In this document: piece by piece, positions 41,525 to 48,847 of the stretch
Layout of the letters: each line of letters opens with the position of its first letter
Position numbering within the stretch: the first letter of the stretch is position 1
Assembly (NCBI RefSeq): GCF_014192055.1
Contig: NZ_JACHXM010000001.1
Span: 258,931-322,930 of the forward strand
Source: Halomonas organivorans
Lineage (GTDB): Bacteria; Pseudomonadota; Gammaproteobacteria; Pseudomonadales; Halomonadaceae
Direction: 5' to 3'
DNA: 64,000 nt
The notes under the pieces: generated by a model
Databases searched by the model: none
The model's input: only the letters and a program-made list of their open reading frames with translations
What the model was told of the DNA's origin: nothing
Position numbers and translations under genes: made by a program

Positions 41525-41959
41525 ATGATGCGGCGGCTGGCCAACGCCCTTTGCCTGGCGATGCTGATCGGCCTGTCCCCCTGGACGATGGCCGATGAGC
41601 CCTCCGTCCTGCTGGTGGCCAATCCCGGCGTCGAGACTCACCACCTGACCCGAGACACTACCCGGGCGCTATTCGCCATGCGCCAGCGCACCTGGCCCGA
41701 CGGCCAGGCCGCCCGCATCTTCGTGCTACCCAACCGTCACCCCGTTCATGCCCGATTCGTCAAGCAGCGCCTTTCCGTCTACCCCCATCAACTGCAGCTG
41801 GCCTGGGACCGAGTGGTGTTCTCGGGCACCGGACAGGCCCCCAATCGCGTCCTCACCCAGGCCGAGATGCTCGAGCAGATCGCCAGCACTCCCGGTGCCC
41901 TGGGCTACCTGGAAAGGGAGTATGTGGATGACCGCGTCCAAGTCATTACGATGGAGTGA
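41525..41959 (+). CDS. Short periplasmic phosphate-binding-like protein (PBP type 2)
   Basis: A 144-residue exported protein (signal peptide ending TMADEP). 'TRDTTRALFAMRQRTWPDGQ' and 'VLPNRHPVHARFVKQRLSVY' are features of small PstS-like proteins, and 'TPGALGYLE' is a typical anion-binding segment. At about 120 mature residues it is roughly half of a PstS, so it may be a sensor subunit, not a transport protein. It overlaps the barrel gene by 32 bases and leads a three-gene cassette ending in a GGDEF-EAL protein. Start supported by GGAGG at 41513-41517. Confidence 0.85.
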   Translation: MMRRLANALCLAMLIGLSPWTMADEPSVLLVANPGVETHHLTRDTTRALFAMRQRTWPDGQAARIFVLPNRHPVHARFVKQRLSVYPHQLQLAWDRVVFSGTGQAPNRVLTQAEMLEQIASTPGALGYLEREYVDDRVQVITME

Positions 41960-43148
41960 GCCACGCCTCGCCCTGCTCCTGGGCGCGCTGTCGCTGGCCG
42001 CCATCACCCCGGCCTACGGTGAAGAAACCGGCGTCCTGGATACGCTGCAGCTGCATGGATTCCTGAGCCAGGCACTGGTGATCACCGACGACAATGATTT
42101 CTTCGGCCCCAGTAGCGAAGGGGGCGGCAGCCTGAAATTCACCGAAGTCGGCGCCAACGTGTCCCTGCGCCCCCATGAGGACGTGCTGATCGCGGCCCAG
42201 GTCTTGAGTCGCCGCGCCGGCGGCGACGCCAGCGATGCCAGTCCCGAGCTGGACTATGGCCTGATCGACTATCAGATCCTGTCTGACCAGAAGCGCAATG
42301 TCGGCCTGCAACTGGGACGTTTCAAGAACCCTTTCGGCTTCTACAACCAGACCCGGGACGTGGCCTTCACTCGCCCCAGCATCCTGCTGCCGCAGTCGAT
42401 CTACTTTGACCGTACCCGGTCGCTGGCCCTGTCGGCCGATGGCGTGCTGAGCTACTACGAGGAGCGCCTGTCCCAGGGCACGCTGCGCTTCCAGGCCGGC
42501 GTGGGTCGCGTCCAGGCCGGCGACGATCTGCGCCGAACCCTGCGTCTCGACCGAATTCCCGGCGATCTCGAACCGGAAACCTCGGCCATCGGCCAGGTCC
42601 GCTACGAACACGACGGTGGCCGTATCGTCGCGGCCCTGAGTACCGCCGACGTCGGCGCCCATTTCGACTCTCGCCAGACCGGACTCAGCGATGGCGACTT
42701 CTACTTCCGACCCTGGGTCCTGTCGTTGCAGTACAACGCCGAGCTATGGAGCCTGACGGGGGAGTATGCCCTGCGCAAATCGGGGCTCGAGAGTTTCAAC
42801 GATCCTCGATTCAACTTCGATACTACCGGCGAGAGCTGGTATCTGCAGTACACCCGGCGCTTCTTCGACGACTGGCAATGGCTGGTGCGATACGACAGCC
42901 TGGTCGCCAACCGAGACGACCGCTCCGGCGAACGATTCGAGAGCAGGAGTGGTGGCCCCGCCTACTCGCAATTCGCCAAGGACTGGACGTTCGGGCTGCA
43001 GTGGACCCCTCATCCGCGAGTCCTGCTCGCCGGAGAATATCACCACGTAGACGGTACCGGCTGGCTGCCGGCCCGAGACAACCCGGACCCCGATGAGACG
43101 GTCGAGAACTGGAACATGCTGCTGTTCCAGATGTCGCTGCGCTTCTAG
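41928..43148 (+). CDS. Outer-membrane beta-barrel protein (porin-like)
   Basis: A 406-residue exported protein with a signal peptide ending AYGEET. Alternating hydrophobic/aromatic beta strands throughout and a C-terminal Phe ('LLFQMSLRF') are hallmarks of an outer-membrane barrel; 'GLQLGRFKNPFGFYNQTRDV' is typical of a porin-like family. ATG 41928 is placed seven bases after GGGAG. Context (binding protein before, GGDEF-EAL after) suggests a ligand entry or envelope-sensing module. Confidence 0.85.
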   Translation: MTASKSLRWSEPRLALLLGALSLAAITPAYGEETGVLDTLQLHGFLSQALVITDDNDFFGPSSEGGGSLKFTEVGANVSLRPHEDVLIAAQVLSRRAGGDASDASPELDYGLIDYQILSDQKRNVGLQLGRFKNPFGFYNQTRDVAFTRPSILLPQSIYFDRTRSLALSADGVLSYYEERLSQGTLRFQAGVGRVQAGDDLRRTLRLDRIPGDLEPETSAIGQVRYEHDGGRIVAALSTADVGAHFDSRQTGLSDGDFYFRPWVLSLQYNAELWSLTGEYALRKSGLESFNDPRFNFDTTGESWYLQYTRRFFDDWQWLVRYDSLVANRDDRSGERFESRSGGPAYSQFAKDWTFGLQWTPHPRVLLAGEYHHVDGTGWLPARDNPDPDETVENWNMLLFQMSLRF

Positions 43149-43193
43149 CCCCTCTCCGAACCTGTCGCCCACTCTTTCGTAGGAATCGGAGAC

Positions 43194-46019
43194 ATGTCCT
43201 TCATCACGCTGTTCCGGAATCGTCGAGCGCTGAGCCTGACCTGGCGCGTGATCGCGCTCAGCAGCCTGCTGCTGCTGGTGCTGGTGTCGCTGTTCACCTG
43301 GCTAGGCCATACCAACCTGACCCGGCAGTTTCAGGACAGCCGCCAACAGCACCATGCTCGTCAGCAGCGCGAGGTCCGACTCGCCCTGCAACGCTCCGAG
43401 GAGGGCCTGCGCCAGCTCACCAGCCTGGCCGCGGCCGCGCCTGAGCTCGGCCCCGCCATGGAGGCCAACGACGCCGACGCCGTGCGCGCCTCTCTGGCCT
43501 CGCAATGGCCGACCCTGCAACTCGACTCGGGCATCGACGAGATCCAGGTCTTCGATCGGCGGGGCGATCCCCTGGCGTCATGGGGGCAGAGCCAGGCCAG
43601 CTCACAGCCCGTCCGGTCCTGGGTCCGGCGCGTGCTGAGCACCGAGATGCCGCTCACGACCCTGCGCTGCTCGACCGGCTGCCGGCAGTATGCCGCCGTG
43701 CCGGTACTGGTGGATGGCACCAGCGTAGGCCTGGTCATCCTGTCGCGCTCCCTGGCCGACGTCATCCGCCAGGCCAAGTCGGTCTCAGGCAGCGAGATCG
43801 CCCTGCTGGTCACCGGGGCGGAGGAAGACGAGATCCCACCGTCGGCACGCCGCCTGCCGGCCTGGCATGGCCAGTTGCTGGCGCTGACCCAGGAGGAACT
43901 GGGGCTGCCACTGCTGCTGCGGGCCGCCGAGCATACCTCCCTGGAAGGCCTCACCGACGCCCCCCTGGCCCTGCAGCACGGCGACCGACTGGAAGAGCTC
44001 TCGGCGATTCGCGTGGAGGAGAATCAAGACCGCCAAAGTACCGGCTATTTCCTGTTGATCTCCGATATCACCGCCCAGGTCCAGTCCATCAATCACGATA
44101 CCCGCACCCTGCTGGTGGCGGGGGTGGCCGGCTGGCTCGCCGCCGAGCTGCTGCTGCTGGTGATACTGCTCGGCCCCATGGCGCGCCTGCGGCGGGTCGC
44201 CGGCGTGCTGCCGGCCCTGGCCAGGGGCGGCTTCGCCGAGGCCCGCCGAGCCATTCCCGCGTCGACTCGGCGCTGGCCGGACGAGATAGACGTTCTCGAA
44301 GGCACCACCATCGAACTCTCCCGGCAGCTCGAAGTACTCGAGGAAGAGATCCAGGCCCGGGGCGAGCAGCTCGCCGAGCGCGTCGACGAGCTGGCCAAGG
44401 AGCGAGACTTCGTCGGCGGGCTGCTCGACACGGCCCGGGTCTTCATCATTGCCCAGGATGGTACGGGGCGCATCAACCTGGTCAACGCCTATGCCCTGAC
44501 GGTCCTCAAGGTAGAGGAAAAGACCCTGATCGGCCGACGCTTCGACGATATCTTCACCCTGCCGGGCCAATCGCCGGTCGCCGACGCCAGGACGGCCGAA
44601 CAGGAGGAACGCACCCTGCTGACTCCCGAGGGCCAGGTGTATACCATCGCCTGGTACCACGCCCCGCTTCCGGGCGGCGGCGATACCGGCCTGGCCTGGA
44701 TCTCGGTGGGGCTCGACATCACCGAGCGCAAGGCCGCCGAGGGTCGCCTGACCTGGCTCGCCGAGCGCGATCCGCTCACCGAACTCTACAACCGCCGCTA
44801 CTTCCAGGAAGCCATCCAGCTCACCCTGCAGCGAGGTCGCCAGGGCGCGCTGCTGCTGCTGGATCTCGACCAGTTCAAGGAAGTCAACGAACTCAGCGGG
44901 CACCATGCCGGCGACAAGCTGCTGCGCGAGGTGGCCGATGTGCTGCGCCTCCACATAGGCCATCGCGGCCACATCGCGCGGCTGGGCGGCGACGAGTTCG
45001 CGATCCTGCTCGAGCAGGTCGATGCCGATCAGGCGATCGGTATCGCCCAGCAGTGCAACCAGCTGCTCGAGGGCCTGCATTTCAGAGCCGGCGGCCGTCG
45101 TCACCGTGTCGTGGCCAGTATCGGTATCGCCCAGTACCCCATTCATGGCGACAATCCCGCCGACCTGCTGGCCAGTGCCGATGTCGCCATGTACAAGGCC
45201 AAGGAACACGGCCCGCAGCGCTGGCACCTGCTGTCGACGCTGGAGAGCGCCAAGAACGAGCTGCAGGAGCGTGTCTACTGGGGCGAACGCTTGCGCAAGG
45301 CGTTGCAGGAGGAGGGCTTCGCGCTGATGGTGCAGCCCATCGTGCGACTCGCCGACCAGGACGTGAAGCACTACGAGGTGCTGATTCGCATGCGCGAGGA
45401 GGACGGCCGCCTGGCCTCCCCGGCGCACTTCATCCCGGTGGCCGAGCGCAACGGCATGATCGTCCAGTTGGACCGCTGGGTGCTGCATCACAGCCTCAAG
45501 GCCCTGCGTCGCGTTCAGGAGCAGGGCATCAGCCTGGCGGTCAACCTGTCGGGGCAGTCGTTGCACGACAAGGGGCTCGAGCAGTTCCTGGCCGACGAGC
45601 TGGCCAGCAGCGGCGCCGACCCCCATCACCTGATTCTCGAGATCACCGAGACCGCCGCCATCACCGACTTCTCGACGGCCCGCGGCGTGCTACAGTCGAT
45701 GCGCGACCTGGGCTGCCGGACGGCTCTCGACGACTTTGGCGTCGGTTTCAGCAGCTTCCACTATCTGGGACAGCTGCCGGTCGATTACATCAAGATCGAT
45801 GGCTCCTTCATCCGCAGCCTGGCGCTGAGCGCGGACAATCGGGTCATCGTCAAGGCCATCGCCGACATCGCCGCCGGATTCGGCAAGCAAGCCATTGCCG
45901 AGTTCGTCGACAGCGACAAGGTGATTCCGCTGCTGAACGCCTATGGCATCGCCTATGGCCAGGGCTTTCATCTCGGCAAGCCCCAGCCGCTCGACGTCAT
46001 CTTCGATGCCGAGCCCTGA
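43194..46019 (+). CDS. Membrane sensor PAS-GGDEF-EAL protein
   Basis: A 941-residue protein: membrane helix (about 16-38), periplasmic sensor of some 265 residues, second helix (about 305-328), HAMP-like linker, coiled coil, PAS (about 410-520, closing 'VGLDITERKAAEG'), GGDEF at 598-602 (RLGGDEF, no RxxD site) and EAL with the variant EVL at 728-730 ('YEVLIRM'). EAL residues in 'LILEITETAAI', 'TALDDFGVGFSS', 'DYIKIDGSFI' and the later Glu of 'QAIAEFVDS' are present. The protein could synthesise or degrade c-di-GMP depending on input. It is 45 bases after the barrel gene. Confidence 0.93.
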   Translation: MSFITLFRNRRALSLTWRVIALSSLLLLVLVSLFTWLGHTNLTRQFQDSRQQHHARQQREVRLALQRSEEGLRQLTSLAAAAPELGPAMEANDADAVRASLASQWPTLQLDSGIDEIQVFDRRGDPLASWGQSQASSQPVRSWVRRVLSTEMPLTTLRCSTGCRQYAAVPVLVDGTSVGLVILSRSLADVIRQAKSVSGSEIALLVTGAEEDEIPPSARRLPAWHGQLLALTQEELGLPLLLRAAEHTSLEGLTDAPLALQHGDRLEELSAIRVEENQDRQSTGYFLLISDITAQVQSINHDTRTLLVAGVAGWLAAELLLLVILLGPMARLRRVAGVLPALARGGFAEARRAIPASTRRWPDEIDVLEGTTIELSRQLEVLEEEIQARGEQLAERVDELAKERDFVGGLLDTARVFIIAQDGTGRINLVNAYALTVLKVEEKTLIGRRFDDIFTLPGQSPVADARTAEQEERTLLTPEGQVYTIAWYHAPLPGGGDTGLAWISVGLDITERKAAEGRLTWLAERDPLTELYNRRYFQEAIQLTLQRGRQGALLLLDLDQFKEVNELSGHHAGDKLLREVADVLRLHIGHRGHIARLGGDEFAILLEQVDADQAIGIAQQCNQLLEGLHFRAGGRRHRVVASIGIAQYPIHGDNPADLLASADVAMYKAKEHGPQRWHLLSTLESAKNELQERVYWGERLRKALQEEGFALMVQPIVRLADQDVKHYEVLIRMREEDGRLASPAHFIPVAERNGMIVQLDRWVLHHSLKALRRVQEQGISLAVNLSGQSLHDKGLEQFLADELASSGADPHHLILEITETAAITDFSTARGVLQSMRDLGCRTALDDFGVGFSSFHYLGQLPVDYIKIDGSFIRSLALSADNRVIVKAIADIAAGFGKQAIAEFVDSDKVIPLLNAYGIAYGQGFHLGKPQPLDVIFDAEP

Positions 46020-46064
46020 TTCATGGAACTCAGCTAACGCTCATCGACCCAGGGACGTATCGCC

Positions 46065-46883
46065 ATGACTTCGCCATCTCCGGAAGCATCCCCGCGCAGG
46101 ATTCGCATCGAGCCCGAGCTCTACACACGCTTTCGCGAGGAATTCATGTTCCGGCTGGCAGGGAATACGGAGACACGACGCCGTATCTTCCGACTGCGCT
46201 ACGACATCTACTGCGAGGAACTGGGGTATGAACCGCCGGCGGATCCCAAGCACCACCTGGAGTTCGATGCCTACGACGAACGAGCCATCCTGTGCCTGAT
46301 CGAGCACAGGAAGACCGGACTCGCCGCCGGCTGCATGCGCCTGGTACTCCCCGATAACGGCCCCGACGGTCACGACTGTCGGCTACCCCTGCAGGAACAC
46401 GGCGGGGACAGCCTGACCCATGCCAGCCTGCATCCGGCCCGGCTGTGCCTCGATCACGTCTGCGAGATCTCGCGACTGGCGATCTCGCCGCTGTTCCGCA
46501 AGCACTCGACCATCGACGAAATCGACAGCATCGTCCGTCAACAACAGCCCTTCAGCAACACGGACCGCGAGACCTTTCCCCTCATCGTCATCGGCCTGTT
46601 CCTGGCCACCTATGCGCTGCTGGGGCTGTCGAACCGCCCCCATGCCTTCGCCATGATGGAGCCACGCCTGCCGCGTCTGCTGCGGATGTCTGGGTTCCAC
46701 TTCATCCGAGTCGGCGAGACCATCGAGTTCCACGGCAAGCGCAACGCCTTCTACATCGATCAGCGCCGCGTCGAAGCGGAGATGAACCGCGACCTGATGC
46801 CGCTCTACCGGCACATCAAGGAGACGCTGGCGCCACAGCTGGAAGGCGCCCTGCCCCACCAGGCCATCGCGACCTCTTCCTGA
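46065..46883 (+). CDS. PEP-CTERM/exosortase-associated acyltransferase family protein
   Basis: A 272-residue GNAT-like protein of the autoinducer-synthase-related family: 'RRRIFRLRYDIYCEELGYEP' (R-x2-RYx-IY), 'AGCMRLVLPDN', 'VCEISRLAISPLFRK' and 'YALLGLSNRPHAFAMMEPRL'. These match LuxI-like N-acyltransferases linked to exosortase systems and N-acyl amino acid synthases. No exosortase is in the window, so its acyl product is unknown. It is 45 bases downstream of the c-di-GMP gene on the same strand, and its 3' end overlaps the opposing DUF3541 gene by 79 bases. Confidence 0.85.
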   Translation: MTSPSPEASPRRIRIEPELYTRFREEFMFRLAGNTETRRRIFRLRYDIYCEELGYEPPADPKHHLEFDAYDERAILCLIEHRKTGLAAGCMRLVLPDNGPDGHDCRLPLQEHGGDSLTHASLHPARLCLDHVCEISRLAISPLFRKHSTIDEIDSIVRQQQPFSNTDRETFPLIVIGLFLATYALLGLSNRPHAFAMMEPRLPRLLRMSGFHFIRVGETIEFHGKRNAFYIDQRRVEAEMNRDLMPLYRHIKETLAPQLEGALPHQAIATSS

Positions 46884-47935
46884 ACGGGCGTCGCCAGGAT
46901 AGGCCCGGGATGCAGTCTGTCGGGCCAGTCCAGCAGCATGATCGCCAGCACGTTGCGGTGCTCGCCATGCGCGAGATCGGTGCTGCCCGACTCCGACGGC
47001 ACCATGCCGGCCACCGGATCGTAGGCCGCCACCAGGGCATCGCGCAGGCGCCGCAGCGATGGCGACTCGCCGCGGCCGGCCAGCAGGAAGCTGATGCCCA
47101 CCTCGGTGTAGATGTCTTCCTTGGTGTCGGCGAGGATCCGCCCTACGTTGGCGGTGAAATAGTCCAGAATCCAGGCGACCTCGTTCGCGGACACCGGGCG
47201 CTGATAGTAGTCGCTGGCGGCGATCACGAAGTGCGTCATGCCGTAGATCTTGTTGCGGAACAGCGCGCGGTCGAGGGTCGCATCCCGGGACGGCGGAAAG
47301 CGCGCCCGAAAGGCGGCGATGGTCTCGTCGCGCAGGTCCGCCACCCCCAGGTCATGCAGGTAATAGACCAGGTTGGCCACCTGGGCCGCATAGACGTCGA
47401 GCACATCGGGGTCGGTCAGGAAGGGACGAAAATCGACCCCGGCCAGATACTCCAGGGCGCGCCGATAACCGGGCAGAGCATCATCATTGAGCAGGCCATG
47501 ATAGTGCGCCTGGGTCAGATCGAAGGCCAGGCTCTTGGCGTAGAGGATCTCTTCCCAGTCGCCGAGCAGGCGCTTGCGACGCCGCTGCTTGGCGGTTCGC
47601 TGCGGATAGTGGGCCAGCTTCTGCCGGGCGCGTCGTGACACATGACCGGGCGTGGACAGCCCGTCGATCTCGTCGCGCAATGACGCGACCAGCCGCTCGC
47701 CGTAGTCTCGGTTCAAGGGCAGGTAGCGTGCCTCGCCGGTCATGCGATAGAGCCGTTGGGCATAGTGACGCTGCTGACCGCCCGGCAGGCCGGGCAAGGC
47801 ACGCTCATAGGTGGCACGGATCTCGGCGGCCACCGCTTCATCGGCGGGCGGCGTCGGCGGGGCAAGGGCACAACCGGCCAGCAGGAACGGCAGCAGCCAA
47901 CCCAGCAGACACGCTCGCCATCGAAACAGGCTCAA
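46805..47935 (-). CDS. DUF3541 lipoprotein
   Basis: A 376-residue lipoprotein: 'WLLPFLLAGCALAPP' provides a lipobox with Cys22 for acylation. The mature part is helical, with 'YARQ..LYRMTGEARYLPLN'-type repeats, 'YGMTHFVIAASDYYQRPV' and 'EDIYTEVGISFLLAGRG', as in DUF3541 proteins, possibly an alpha/alpha-barrel. Function unknown. The start overlaps the stop of the TRIC-type gene by 4 bases, so the two are coupled. Its 3' end runs 79 bases into the opposite acyltransferase gene. Confidence 0.82.
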   Translation of the reverse strand: MSLFRWRACLLGWLLPFLLAGCALAPPTPPADEAVAAEIRATYERALPGLPGGQQRHYAQRLYRMTGEARYLPLNRDYGERLVASLRDEIDGLSTPGHVSRRARQKLAHYPQRTAKQRRRKRLLGDWEEILYAKSLAFDLTQAHYHGLLNDDALPGYRRALEYLAGVDFRPFLTDPDVLDVYAAQVANLVYYLHDLGVADLRDETIAAFRARFPPSRDATLDRALFRNKIYGMTHFVIAASDYYQRPVSANEVAWILDYFTANVGRILADTKEDIYTEVGISFLLAGRGESPSLRRLRDALVAAYDPVAGMVPSESGSTDLAHGEHRNVLAIMLLDWPDRLHPGPILATPVQEEVAMAWWGRAPSSCGASVSLMCR

Positions 47936-48678
47936 GAGGATCTCCTGCGACGACGCGACCGCTCAGGGGGAATCATCTTGACCCGAACCTTGGGCCGGCG
48001 AGGCGGCGGAGGCGGCTCGCCCGCGCCATCAACCTCAGCTGCGGGTGGCGCGGGGCGCGCCACGGTCACCCAGGCGAAGACCGGCAGCGCCAGATGCCAG
48101 TGGATGGCCGACAGCCGCAGGGCCAATGTGCTCGCCAGGGACGCCGCCACCGCGGCCACTACGGGCATCCCCAAGGCCTCGAGGGAGACCAGCACCACCC
48201 CGCCGGCGATGGAGGCGGTGGCATAGATCTCCTGGCGCAGCACCATCGGCACCCGCCGGGCCAGCACGTCGCGCACCATGCCGCCGGCCACCCCGGTCAG
48301 CAGCCCCATCAGTACCGCCACCACACCGGGTGCCCCCAGGCTCTGGGCCTTGAGGGTACCGATCACCGTGAATAGTGCCAGGCCGAAGGCATCGGCCACC
48401 GGCAGGAAGACCCGCGAAAGGCGATGGATGTAATGAAAGCCGAGGATCGCCAATCCCACGGTGATCAGGATCACCCACAGGTAGGCGGGGTCGCTGACCC
48501 AGAACACCGGCCGCACGCCGAGCACCAGGTCGCGCAGGGTGCCTCCCCCGATGCCGGTCACGGCGGCCAGCACCAGCATGCCGAAGGGATCCATCCGCGA
48601 GCGACAAGCCAGGATCACCCCCGAAAGCGCGAAGACGATCACCCCCGCCATGTCCAGCCAGTAGACCCACCCTGCCAC
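47932..48678 (-). CDS. TRIC/UPF0126-family cation channel-like membrane protein
   Basis: A 248-residue protein with seven membrane helices in two repeats: 'LDMAGVIVFALSGVILACR' with 'AAVTGIGGGTLRDLVLG', then 'ADAFGLALFTVIGTLKAQS' with 'LTGVAGGMVRDVLARRVP'. The paired GGG-xxRD elements are the TRIC/UPF0126 signature; bacterial members form trimeric K+-permeable channels. The C-terminal tail is Pro/Arg-rich. The start is GTG at 48678 with GGGAGAG upstream; the end overlaps the DUF3541 start. Confidence 0.88.
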   Translation of the reverse strand: MAGWVYWLDMAGVIVFALSGVILACRSRMDPFGMLVLAAVTGIGGGTLRDLVLGVRPVFWVSDPAYLWVILITVGLAILGFHYIHRLSRVFLPVADAFGLALFTVIGTLKAQSLGAPGVVAVLMGLLTGVAGGMVRDVLARRVPMVLRQEIYATASIAGGVVLVSLEALGMPVVAAVAASLASTLALRLSAIHWHLALPVFAWVTVARPAPPAAEVDGAGEPPPPPRRPKVRVKMIPPERSRRRRRSS

Positions 48679-48847
48679 ATCGACTCTCCCTTGCCGTTTT
48701 AACCGCCATCATAGCAGGGGCAACCGCAAAACCCCGGATGTCCTGGAGCGGCTCGGCCGTGGCTTTGACGTTCGTCGTAGTGATCCCCGTCTGGGCCGTC
48801 ACGTCGGGCATAATACCCGGCTAGCCATGTTCGTCTCGGGACCCCGG

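Noticed and set aside
43505..46231. A 908-residue plus-strand open frame overlapping the PAS-GGDEF-EAL gene
   Set aside because: It is a shadow frame, rich in Arg, Pro and Gly without domains; the real gene in another frame has full GGDEF and EAL motifs.
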